Assembly: GCA_947631615.1 (NCBI GenBank)
Contig: CANRLX010000009.1
Location: 1-63,246 of the forward strand
Direction: 5' to 3'
DNA: 63,246 nt
DNA from: an uncultured Acetatifactor sp.
GTDB lineage: Bacteria; Bacillota; Clostridia; Lachnospirales; Lachnospiraceae
Below are positions 54,608-62,236 of this stretch, piece by piece. Both the position numbers and the translations under genes were made by a program. How positions within the stretch are numbered: the first letter of the stretch is position 1; every line of letters begins with the position of its first letter. The notes beneath the pieces are model-generated. The model saw only the letters and a program-made list of their open reading frames with translations, had not been told where the DNA came from and searched no databases.

Positions 54608-55281
54608 ATCAGGCAAAGTCCCATGCAGATCATCCAGACATACGCCGCGGTTTTGGGCATCATCAGCATCCCGATCATCGGTTTTTTCTTGGCCCAAAGC
54701 ACCACCGGAAAGTAACAGGCGAAGCTGATAACAATGGCGACGGAGATCTGCCACAGCCCGTATCCGCCGGTGTTGCCGGACAGGAGGAATAGGATCACAA
54801 GACACAGACCCGTCACGGCAAAGGGGATATTTCGGTAGATTCCCCAGCGCGGATTTCCCTCCCTGTGAAACCAGTTGTTCTGTGGAAACAGGCACAGCGC
54901 GATCCGGAGGACGGCGCTGCCCCAGGTCAGAGCGAGCAGGGCTGTGGGGCAGGCAAGCTGCGGAAAAACGGCTCTCCAAACGTAAAACAGGAGCACGTAG
55001 AACACGGTCATGGTAATGGACGAAACCATAAGCCCCAGGCCGGACCACCACTCCTCCCCGGGAAAGGAGCCCCGAAAGGCCGTAAGGATTCTCGGAACCA
55101 GATGAAACGCATCCCCTCCGCCGAGGACAAGCGTCAGAATACCGAACAGAAAAAGTGCCTGACTGCCATTTGCGTTTGCAAAGAATACGACAGCCGCGAT
55201 CAGGTCAAACGCCAGGTAGGCGATACAGAATACCGCCTCGCCAATCTGCGGCATACGGGTTTTTGTCTTTTCTTCCTTCAT
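54604..55281 (-). CDS. Polytopic membrane protein of unknown function
   Basis: A 225-residue protein; the ATG at 55281 follows AGGAGAGA. Seven hydrophobic segments are visible, with conserved-looking GGGDAFHLVPRIL near residue 50 and CLFPQNNW near 142. The His and Asp in the second helix region resemble YhhN-like or other seven-helix families, but no firm family. The leader holds a perfect inverted repeat GAAGCG-CTC-CGCTTC (55311-55325). Confidence 0.65.
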   Translation of the reverse strand: MKEEKTKTRMPQIGEAVFCIAYLAFDLIAAVVFFANANGSQALFLFGILTLVLGGGDAFHLVPRILTAFRGSFPGEEWWSGLGLMVSSITMTVFYVLLFYVWRAVFPQLACPTALLALTWGSAVLRIALCLFPQNNWFHREGNPRWGIYRNIPFAVTGLCLVILFLLSGNTGGYGLWQISVAIVISFACYFPVVLWAKKKPMIGMLMMPKTAAYVWMICMGLCLI

Positions 55282-55432
55282 AGAATCTCTCCTCTTTTCT
55301 GCAAAAAAGTGAAGCGCTCCGCTTCCCAGTTTAAAATGATGCAATTTAATTTCATACAAACTATATACCCATCATAACCCGATCGGATGGAGCTGTCAAT
55401 ATCCCGAGGGAACCAATCATGTACTGTTTGAT
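55282..55432. other. Intergenic stretch at the start of the accessory region
   Basis: About 150 bases between two minus-strand genes. Only the inverted repeat GAAGCG-CTC-CGCTTC at 55311-55325 stands out, in the leader of the membrane protein. AT content rises from here. Confidence 0.5.
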
Positions 55433-55991
55433 TTATCCAACATTAAGCAAATCATGAATTACCCAAGGCTGCATTGTAACCATGACTATAAATGTGTAAA
55501 TGGAAAACAAAAACACTTCGACTATATCCTTAGTATTTTTAGATTGAAACTTTTTTCTCATTTGTAATAAGGTCATTGATATCCGTTGAACCCCATCCAA
55601 ACATCTGAAAGATTTCAACAGATAAAGAAAACAGAAAGCCCGTTAATACAACGGTCTTTATATGGCCGTATTCCTGATACAGCAATGGCAGGAAAAACCC
55701 TAACGGAACAAATAAAACAACATTCAGTATGGTATCTATTGGTCCGCTTATCATATCAAAAAACGGAATCAGAGAGATTTTGGGGCGGAATGACATTGTA
55801 CTTGTATAACCAATTCCTGTTACGGTCAAAATCCCGAAAAGATAATAATAAAACAAAAACACAGCACAAATATGGAAAGCGCTTTGCTTTCTTTTCGATT
55901 TTTTAAGGAATAAGAAATAAAATATAAGAGCCGGAACTAGAAACACATACCCGCTTATTGAGCGGACAAGAATGTCTGAAATCGGTAACAT
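55433..55991 (-). pseudogene. VanZ-like membrane protein, frameshifted and shortened
   Basis: AAGGAGGAAAAT precedes an ATG at 55991. The first 143 residues give a VanZ-like protein with four hydrophobic segments and the family motifs NVVLFVPLGFFLPLLY, FSLSVEIFQMF and STDINDLI. The frame then breaks at a run of six A on this strand (55551-55556). Removing one base would continue as a further hydrophobic stretch to the stop near 55433. The stretch that should follow DLI (the usual NTLGGLIGY) is missing, so there may also be a deletion. A sequencing error at the homopolymer cannot be excluded. Confidence 0.65.
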
Positions 55992-56109
55992 ATTTTCCTC
56001 CTTGCTACTCTCAAAATTTCTTGCTCTCAGTGTTATTATCTTACCAAAAATGCACCTACATCTCCATTATGATTTGTTTAAGATTTGCTTAAACTCTCTT
56101 TGCAATGCG

Positions 56110-56214
56110 TTCGTCCTGCCGGCAGATGAGCCGACAGGAAGTCTGGACGAAGAGACTGCGAATGAGCCCCTTGCTGTTTTTTGGAGCCGGCTCAGAAGGC
56201 AGATGTCATTTTGA
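56110..56214 (+). pseudogene. Remnant of an ABC transporter ATPase
   Basis: About 34 codons that include LPADEPTGSLDEETANE, the Walker B and D-loop of a LolD/MacB-like ATPase, with no Walker A or signature region upstream and a quickly diverging tail. The upstream part is AT-rich non-homologous sequence. A decayed scrap of a gene like those in antibiotic-peptide exporters. Confidence 0.65.
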
Positions 56215-56377
56215 CCTTGCAAGGAGGCCCAACTGCAGGGATGGAAAATGAAAAAGAAAGACGGTTGGAAAATCTGTGAAAAAAGTTTAAAATAAAGGAC
56301 AACTGTAGAGAAATAGTTGAAAATTACCTGGTATCGTTGAAAGGAAAGACGGATCAAAACACACAGGGAGCGTCGAA

Positions 56378-57052
56378 ATGAAACCGAAAATACTGATCGC
56401 GGATGATGAACCGGATATTGTGTCAATGCTCCGCAGCTTTTTTGAGAGCAAGGGGTATATGGTCCTGACCGCTGTAAATGGAGCGGACACCTTAAAACAG
56501 GCGGAGAGGCATCCGGATATTTTATTGCTTGATATCAATATGCCGCAAATGGACGGTCTGGAGGTCTGTAAACGCATCCGTGATCATCTATCCTGTCCGA
56601 TCCTTTTTTTGACTGCCCGAATCGAAGATGCCGACAAGGTAAAAGGCTTTGCCGCCGGAGGCGACGATTATATTGTCAAGCCGTTCTCTCTTGTGGAGCT
56701 TGAGGCACGGGTATCTGCGCACCTGCGGCGCGAAGCAAGGCGGGGGATGGAAGCGCAGGTCAGATTTTCCGGCGAATTAACGGTTGACTATTCCCAACGG
56801 TGCCTCTTTTTTGCGGATCAGCGCATCGGGCTGGCCAAGAAGGAGTTTGACATTGTGGAACTGTTATCCCAAAATGCGGGACAAATTTTTGACAAAGAAC
56901 GGATCTATGAGCGCATCTGGGGTTATGATAAGGAGGGGGACAGCAGTGTTGTGGCTGAGCATATCCGCAGAATACGGATGAAAATTGCCGCATACACGGA
57001 TCGGGCGTATATCAAAACCGTTTGGGGGTGTGGATATCAATGGAAAAGGTAA
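56378..57052 (+). CDS. OmpR-family response regulator
   Basis: A 224-residue regulator. Receiver domain with DD near residue 9, phosphoacceptor D52 (LLDINMPQMDG), switch Thr (FLTARI) and K in VKPFS. Then a winged-helix DNA-binding domain (about 128-224) with KKEFDIVELLSQNAG and VVAEHIRRIRMKI, ending YIKTVWGCGYQWKR. It overlaps the kinase gene. The pair probably senses a peptide or envelope stress and controls the ABC exporter behind it. Confidence 0.94.
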   Translation: MKPKILIADDEPDIVSMLRSFFESKGYMVLTAVNGADTLKQAERHPDILLLDINMPQMDGLEVCKRIRDHLSCPILFLTARIEDADKVKGFAAGGDDYIVKPFSLVELEARVSAHLRREARRGMEAQVRFSGELTVDYSQRCLFFADQRIGLAKKEFDIVELLSQNAGQIFDKERIYERIWGYDKEGDSSVVAEHIRRIRMKIAAYTDRAYIKTVWGCGYQWKR

Positions 57053-58227
57053 GACATAAAGGGCGGGATTTGTCACTCCGAAAAAGTCTCATGCTGTATG
57101 TGATTATGTTTGTGGTGCTGGCACTCGCCCTTTCCTTTATGACCGCTTTTCTGTGCAACCGTATCACAAACGCGATCCGAGAGTCCTATCCCGTCTCCGG
57201 CGAAAAGTATTATTTGACAAACGAACAGGGCAGGCAGCTGGGGGACGGCGTCTACATCGATGGCGCGCCCGTTCCCCTGACGGAGCGGGACGAACGCGTG
57301 ACGGCCCTGTTAGAAGTCCTTCCTGTGCTTGCGACACCGCTTTATTCCGCTTTGTGCATCTTGGGAGCGGTGCTTTTATTTTATAAGAATAAGCTGCAGG
57401 AACCGCTTGCAAGGCTGCGGTCGGCATCCGAAAAAATCGCGGATAATGACCTTGACTTTTCCGTCGGATATGACAGTGAGGACGAGTTGGGACAGATCTG
57501 TACTTCTTTTGAAAGTATGCGGAGGAAGCTTGCGGAGAATTTTTCCGAGATGTGGAGACAGCTTGAGGAGCGAAAGAGGCTTAACGCCGCTTTTGCGCAT
57601 GAGCTTCGGACTCCGCTCACCGTGCTGAAAGGGTACGACGAAATGCTGCAGGCAAGCGATGATCCACAGACTAGGGAAACGGCAGTTACGATGGGAAGGC
57701 ATCTATCCCGCATGGAAGCCTATGTAACGGGAATGAGTCACCTACGGCGTTTGGAGGATGCGCAGCCAGAGTACAGGACCGTTCTTTTGCAGCCGTTTTT
57801 GTCTTCGCTGTTTGAAAGCGCGGAAATGGTATGCGAAAGGCAGGGGAAAAAGCTCTATCGGCAAAACCGAGCCCTGATACGGGAACTGTCCGTTGATACC
57901 GAATTTGTTTCCCAGGTGTGTAATAATCTGATCGCAAATGCCGCCCGTTACGCAAATGCCGCGGTAACGCTCACCTTTGAATGGTGTGAGGACGGTCTGC
58001 GGATTTCGGCAGCGGATGACGGAAACGGATTTCAGGAGGAGGCGCTGCGCAAGGCTGTGGAGCCCTACTTCACGGAGGAAGAGGATCACTCGGAACACTT
58101 TGGGTTAGGACTGTATATCTGCAGGATCCTCTGTGAACATCACGGCGGCTGCCTGCAGATGGAAAACACGGCGGACGGCGCAAAAGTGACTGCGCTTTTT
58201 AGGACAAAAGATGGTGTCGAATTGTAG
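57040..58227 (+). CDS. Sensor histidine kinase
   Basis: A 395-residue kinase; the ATG at 57040 follows GGGGGTG and overlaps the regulator's last 13 bases. Two membrane helices (about 17-40 and 92-115) flank a short outer loop of about 50 residues. A HAMP-like segment follows (about 118-165). The phosphoacceptor is H187 (FAHELRTPL). ATPase boxes: NNLIANAARYA, DDGNGF and FGLGLYICRIL. The small sensor loop fits a kinase that senses inside or near the membrane. Confidence 0.94.
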   Translation: MEKVRHKGRDLSLRKSLMLYVIMFVVLALALSFMTAFLCNRITNAIRESYPVSGEKYYLTNEQGRQLGDGVYIDGAPVPLTERDERVTALLEVLPVLATPLYSALCILGAVLLFYKNKLQEPLARLRSASEKIADNDLDFSVGYDSEDELGQICTSFESMRRKLAENFSEMWRQLEERKRLNAAFAHELRTPLTVLKGYDEMLQASDDPQTRETAVTMGRHLSRMEAYVTGMSHLRRLEDAQPEYRTVLLQPFLSSLFESAEMVCERQGKKLYRQNRALIRELSVDTEFVSQVCNNLIANAARYANAAVTLTFEWCEDGLRISAADDGNGFQEEALRKAVEPYFTEEEDHSEHFGLGLYICRILCEHHGGCLQMENTADGAKVTALFRTKDGVEL

Positions 58228-58251
58228 ATAAAAAGTAGATAATTATTTTTT

Positions 58252-58284
58252 ATACTCCCCTTGAAGTCACAGGGGAGTATTTTT
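58252..58284 (+). terminator. Hairpin between the kinase and the ABC exporter genes
   Basis: ATACTCCCC pairs perfectly with GGGGAGTAT around an 11-base loop, followed by TTTTT. It lies 24 bases after the kinase stop, so the exporter either has its own promoter or is read through. Confidence 0.85.
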
Positions 58285-58354
58285 GTGCGGGCAATGCGCC
58301 GTACAGACGGGACCGCGCGAAATATTTTGCCGGAAGGGAGAGCGAGAAGAGAGA

Positions 58355-59230
58355 GTGAGACTAAAAACGATCGAACTGACAAAGAAATTTGGTTCCAAAA
58401 CGGCCGTCGACCATTTGAATATGACGTTGTCCAATGGGGTATATGGCCTGTTAGGCGCAAACGGGGCGGGCAAGACGACGCTGATGCGGCTGCTGTGCGG
58501 CCTTCAGACGCCAACCTTCGGAAAAATCGTTTTGGACGGGAAAAACATTGCGGGGCTGGGCGAAAAGTACCGCGCGCTTTTGGGCTATCTCCCGCAGCAT
58601 TTCGGGTATTATCCCAACTTTACGGCGTTTGATTTTCTGCTGTACGTCTCTGCCTTAAAAGGATTGAGCGAAAAAAGCGCAAGGAAAAAATCCAGGCAGT
58701 TATTGGAAGCGGTGGGGTTATCGAAGGAGGGCGGACACAAGATCAGGACGTTTTCCGGCGGTATGAAGCAGCGCTTGGGAATTGCGCAGGCAATGCTGAA
58801 TAATCCGCATATTTTGATCCTGGACGAGCCGACGGCGGGACTGGATCCGAAGGAACGTGTGCGATTCCGCAATCTGATCAGCGCCTTCGCCCAGGACCGC
58901 ATTGTCATCCTGTCCACGCATATTGTTTCGGATGTGGAATTTATTGCAGAAGAAATCATCCTGATGAAATCCGGCAAACTGATTCATTTTGGAAAACCGC
59001 AGGAAATCACTTCGGAAATCGACGGGCAGGTATGGGAATGTACGGTTCCGTCCGTTCGCGCGGAAAAATACGCCGCCGCGTTTACCACAAGCAATCTGCG
59101 AAATACCGACGGAGACGAGACCGTGTTGCGGATCATCGCAGACCGGCCGCCCATGGGAAATGCAGTACCGGTACAGCCCAATCTGGAGGATTTATATTTA
59201 TATTATTTCAAGGGAGAGGAAGAAAGATGA
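58355..59230 (+). CDS. ABC-2 exporter ATP-binding protein
   Basis: A 291-residue ATPase counted from GTG at 58355, chosen because MRLKTIELTKKFG is the normal family start; an earlier in-frame start at 58283 would add 24 residues. Walker A GANGAGKTT, Q-loop YLPQHFGYYPN, signature FSGGMKQRLG, Walker B ILILDEPTAGLD and switch H (STHIV). The YYPNFTAFDF block is typical of NatA/BcrA-like exporters. The C-terminal 60 residues are variable. It overlaps the permease by ATGA. Confidence 0.93.
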   Translation: MRLKTIELTKKFGSKTAVDHLNMTLSNGVYGLLGANGAGKTTLMRLLCGLQTPTFGKIVLDGKNIAGLGEKYRALLGYLPQHFGYYPNFTAFDFLLYVSALKGLSEKSARKKSRQLLEAVGLSKEGGHKIRTFSGGMKQRLGIAQAMLNNPHILILDEPTAGLDPKERVRFRNLISAFAQDRIVILSTHIVSDVEFIAEEIILMKSGKLIHFGKPQEITSEIDGQVWECTVPSVRAEKYAAAFTTSNLRNTDGDETVLRIIADRPPMGNAVPVQPNLEDLYLYYFKGEEER

Positions 59231-60303
59231 AAAAATTGATTCTATTTGAGCTGCGGAAGATCTTTTTTAACCGGCTTACACAGGCCGCTTGGTTTGTCTT
59301 GCTGTGTTTGTCGTTTCTTTTTGGCTTTTCCTCGTATCAGAATATGAATGCCTTTGACGGGATCAGCAAGGAGGGCTCGGGAGGGACGGCCGTTGAAATC
59401 GACAAGGCCATTGCGAAAAAATATGAGGGGATGCTGACGGATGAAAAGGTGCGGCAAATCATGGAAGATTTTAAGCCCACGCGGGATCTGCACGGCATGA
59501 ATGCGGCGTATCTTCAATACAATGCCACGCAATCGGCGGTGTTTCGTAAATTTTCCGATTTAGACGGGAACTGGAACGGGCTTCGCGTTTCGGATGTCTT
59601 TGGCGACGAAGAAATTAAAATCGGATATACCTACGGCTGGCTCAAAACAAGTGAAAATATGGTAAAGGTGTTTCTGGTTTTGTCCTTTGTGATCGTTGTT
59701 ATGATCGCTCCTGTTTTTTCCGGTGAGTATGGAGGGGTTGATAACATCATTCTGACAAGCAGATACGGGAGAACCACCTGTGCGGCGGCAAAGGTCATTG
59801 GAAGCTTTTTGGCCGCAGTGCTTGTGACAGCGGCCGTTTCGGCGGTCAACCTAATCTATGCCCTTTTGCTTTATGGAGGCAGCGGACTGGATTGCAGTGT
59901 CCTCTTTGCTCCTGCAGGATTTGCCGAGGGGTATATCCCTTTTAATATTACCTGCGGCACATTGTTGAAATATCAAATCCTTTTGGCCTTTACCGGAGCC
60001 GTCAGTGTTACAGGCATCACACTGGTTTTGTCCGCCGGATGTAAAAGCCAGACGGCAGCATTAGCCGCCTCTGCGGCAGCTTACCTTTTTCCGGTGTTTC
60101 TGCCTGTGTCTGAAACGAGCCCGCTGTTTCGGATCATCGTGCTTTTGCCGTTGTACCACGCGCAATTCGTTTCCCTTATGTCGGTGGACCAGGGAAACAA
60201 CGGTTTATTATACGCCATCCTGGCTGTGCCGGCTGCCTTTCTCTTTGTGGGAATAGGCGCTATCGTTTCCTATAAAATTTTTGTGCGGCATCAGGTCTCT
60301 TAG
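59227..60303 (+). CDS. ABC-2 type exporter permease
   Basis: A 358-residue membrane protein with about six helices: one at 18-36, an outer domain of about 100 residues, then five more (from about 155). Topology is that of an ABC-2 permease with a large first outer loop, as in bacitracin- or lantibiotic-type exporters. MKKLILFELRKIFFNR is a common ABC-2 N-terminus. With the preceding ATPase it probably expels or detoxifies a peptide, controlled by the two-component system upstream. The substrate is unknown. Confidence 0.9.
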   Translation: MKKLILFELRKIFFNRLTQAAWFVLLCLSFLFGFSSYQNMNAFDGISKEGSGGTAVEIDKAIAKKYEGMLTDEKVRQIMEDFKPTRDLHGMNAAYLQYNATQSAVFRKFSDLDGNWNGLRVSDVFGDEEIKIGYTYGWLKTSENMVKVFLVLSFVIVVMIAPVFSGEYGGVDNIILTSRYGRTTCAAAKVIGSFLAAVLVTAAVSAVNLIYALLLYGGSGLDCSVLFAPAGFAEGYIPFNITCGTLLKYQILLAFTGAVSVTGITLVLSAGCKSQTAALAASAAAYLFPVFLPVSETSPLFRIIVLLPLYHAQFVSLMSVDQGNNGLLYAILAVPAAFLFVGIGAIVSYKIFVRHQVS

Positions 60304-60340
60304 AAAAAGTGGGACGGGCGGGGCAGAGGCCGCAAATTTT

Positions 60341-60369
60341 TTGACTATTTATTTTTCATGTGCCATAAT
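60341..60369 (+). promoter_or_regulatory. Predicted promoter in front of the decayed regulator
   Basis: TTGACT at 60341-60346 and CATAAT at 60364-60369 with a 17-base spacer, about 70 bases before the regulator remnant. It may be a surviving promoter of the lost gene. Confidence 0.45.
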
Positions 60370-60435
60370 ACTAATAATAATATTGGAAATAGGTCTTGTG
60401 TTTTCCGGTGAAGGGCATCCTTGTTGTTGGGATTT

Positions 60436-60788
60436 GGGAGAAAGGATAAAATGCTTATTTAAGCTCCTTTTGTTTTCGAGTGGGGAAGAATTATTGGATA
60501 GCGATAAGGATATAGATATTCTGTTTCTTGATATTCAGATGAAGCGGCTTGACGGAATAGAAACGGCGAAGAAAATGAGAAGCAGGGGTTACAAAGGTTT
60601 TTTGATTTTTATCACTGTGCTGAAGGAGATGGTGTTTTTAGTCCTTTGAGGTGCAGCCGTTTGATTATCTGCTAAAGCCCGTCGAATAGGATAATTTTAC
60701 GAAAACAGATGAGAAAAAAATTAAGGAATTGCAGAAAAAGCTGGCGCAGATGGAAGAAGAGTTAAGCCAGAAAGATAACGATATATAG
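60436..60788 (+). pseudogene. Decayed AgrA/LytTR-type response regulator
   Basis: FSSGEELLDSDKDIDILFLDIQMKRLDGIETAKKMR is a receiver core with its phosphoacceptor Asp in FLDIQM (about 60470-60580). The frame is broken near 60640; in another frame the sequence continues as SFEVQPFDYLLKPVE, the end of a LytTR-linked receiver, then meets a TAG at 60687. Sequence beyond it reads as a Lys/Glu-rich coiled coil to 60788. No N-terminal DD and no LytTR domain remain. It is the remains of a regulator, probably inactive. Confidence 0.75.
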
Positions 60789-60884
60789 ATGTCAAAATGT
60801 AGTGATTTCTTAAATGATTGATACCCAATCATCATTAGAATACACGGTGGGAAAGTACAAGCAGGGACGTGGATTTAAGGTAGC

Positions 60885-60933
60885 ACCGATGAATTTGTGA
60901 TAGCTCGCACTTCATCGGTTTTTCTTTTTTTAT
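60885..60933 (+). terminator. Hairpin terminator in the accessory region
   Basis: ACCGATGAA pairs with TTCATCGGT, with an inner TGTG/CGCA, followed by TTTTTCTTTTTTT. No intact gene precedes it. Confidence 0.8.
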
Positions 60934-61183
60934 GTCAAATTTTTTCTGCTGGGGTGGCCGTTTTTTTGTGGATGATTATTTGATCGACCGGCACATGGAA
61001 CAGAAGTTTTTTTACTGAAACGGTTTTGGTTTTTTACGTTTTTGGTGAATCCTGTGGTGTAAAGCTGGCTTGGATATGGTACAATAGAAATGTGACAAAA
61101 ATGTGGCGGGTGCCAGCTTGGAATGATGTTCCTCGCTGTCGTTGCGTTCACATCGCAATGTTTGAGATGAAGGCTAATTTTTA

Positions 61184-61434
61184 TACTACACCATTTGCCC
61201 GTGAATTTGTGTAGATTTGTAAAACTTTACATGAAATCAGGGCAAAAACCAAAATCAGAGTAAAACGCCACTCCTGAAAAATTATGGTTTACAGGCTTAT
61301 GAAGGGATATATAACTATGATAAAAATACTTTTCGTCTGCCACGGCAGGATATTGAAAAGTTCCGAAAAAGCCTGTAAAATCAATGGTTTTACGGAGGGT
61401 AAAGGCGTTTACTACACTACTACTACACCATTTG
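61184..61434. repeat. Exact 14-base direct repeats flanking 223 bases
   Basis: TACTACACCATTTG at 61184-61197 and again at 61421-61434. The second copy sits in a longer run of ACTAC repeats. Could be attachment-site or recombination remnants. Confidence 0.6.
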
Positions 61435-61484
61435 GGGAAGAGGCTTGATATGGCAAGATTTACAGTGAATATGGTGTTTTATTA

Positions 61485-61518
61485 GGGCAGCTTTTCTTGA
61501 GAAAGTTGCCCCTTTTGC
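61485..61518 (+). terminator. Hairpin terminator before the antitoxin gene
   Basis: GGGCAGCTTTTC pairs with GAAAGTTGCCCC (small bulges) around TTGA, followed by TTTTGCTTT. Confidence 0.75.
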
Positions 61519-61667
61519 TTTAAGGGGAAAAGAACTTTTCACATCCAACGCCATTATGATTCAGAAACAAGAAATATCTGTAATAACCGTTGCTTTTTGC
61601 GGAATAGTAGAGCAGAACAAAGGAAATGATATAATTTAGATAAAATTTTGATAAGGAGTGAAAGCAT

Positions 61668-61928
61668 ATGCTGCAGATCAGACCTGTTTCCGATTTGAGA
61701 AATAAGTTTCCGGATATTGAGAAAATTGTAAATGCGGGTGAACCTGTATATTTGACGAAAAATGGATATGGCGCAATGGTGGTACTCAGTCTGGAAGAAT
61801 ATTCGAGGCTGACAGATGGGGGAGAAGCTGTATTGGATAAGGCAGACAGAATCGCGGCAGAAGATACCATGCGGATGTGCCACGAGGAAATTTTTGGAAA
61901 ATTGCGGAGGAAAATAAATGCTCAGTAA
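61668..61928 (+). CDS. Phd/YefM-family antitoxin
   Basis: An 86-residue protein with AAGGAG before the ATG. The N-terminal two thirds fit the Phd/YefM DNA-binding fold: IRPVSDLRNKFPDIEKIV, GEPVYLTKNGYGAMVVLSLEEYSRL. The C-terminal helix would block the toxin. It is intact, but its toxin partner, overlapping by 11 bases, is rearranged. Confidence 0.88.
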   Translation: MLQIRPVSDLRNKFPDIEKIVNAGEPVYLTKNGYGAMVVLSLEEYSRLTDGGEAVLDKADRIAAEDTMRMCHEEIFGKLRRKINAQ

Positions 61929-62160
61929 AAAGTACAGATTGAGTTATCTGCCGCTTTTTTACGAGGACAATAGCCAGCACAACAACAGGATCCGCGTCGT
62001 CGGCGATATCAAGCGCACTCTTAAGAGCGGCATATTGAGAACGGCAAAGGAAACCAGTCCTGAGATACTCTGCGGTTCAATGTCTCCGAGTTTTTGCCAT
62101 CTGCGTCGGTTTCAGCTACCATATGACCTTCATAGTTTTTATGTGGATTTTACAGAATAA
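61918..62160 (+). pseudogene. Rearranged RelE/ParE-type toxin gene
   Basis: The first 17 codons (MLSKKYRLSYLPLFYED) match the N-terminus of RelE/ParE toxins paired with Phd antitoxins. After the FYED block the sequence is unrelated, GC-richer DNA that reads to a stop at 62160 without the toxin core or catalytic residues. The joint near 61970 looks like a recombination breakpoint. The toxin is probably inactive. Confidence 0.7.
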
Positions 62161-62178
62161 GTATTTTTCAAAATTTTC

Positions 62179-62218
62179 AGTGACAAAAATGTCACTTTAT
62201 GGTATGATAATGTCACTT
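62179..62218 (+). promoter_or_regulatory. Operator-covered promoter of the AlbA_2 gene
   Basis: AGTGACA-AAAA-TGTCACT is a perfect 7+7 palindrome at 62179-62196. A third half-site TGTCACTT lies at 62211-62218. The -35 box (GTGACA, 62180-62185) is inside the palindrome and the -10 (TATGAT, 62203-62208, 17-base spacer) lies between it and the third half-site. Repressor binding there would shut the promoter, probably autoregulation by the downstream protein. Confidence 0.6.
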
Positions 62219-62236
62219 AGAAAAAGAGGTACACAG

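Larger units (their letters stand above)
60934..61667. other. Gene-poor scar region with short direct repeats
   Basis: No convincing complete gene. Visible items: a short frame at 61318-61449 that begins like a low-molecular-weight phosphatase (MIKILFVCHG) but lacks the rest; TACTACACCATTTG repeated exactly at 61184-61197 and 61421-61434; palindromes such as TGTAAAACTTTACA (near 61219) and GTAAAATCAATGGTTTTAC (near 61376); and a hairpin terminator at 61485. The pattern fits the site of one or more excised or decayed mobile elements. Confidence 0.5.

Noticed and set aside
54604..55281. Assignment to a named seven-helix family
   Set aside because: Hydrophobic pattern alone fits several families; no diagnostic motif was found.
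60814..60900. 28-codon frame ending EYTVGKYKQGRGFKVAP
   Set aside because: Could be a gene fragment, but there is no ribosome site and no recognised family, and its end lies in a terminator hairpin.
61026..61214. 62-codon frame in the scar region
   Set aside because: No ribosome site, no domain and unusual composition; it looks like a chance frame in non-coding DNA.
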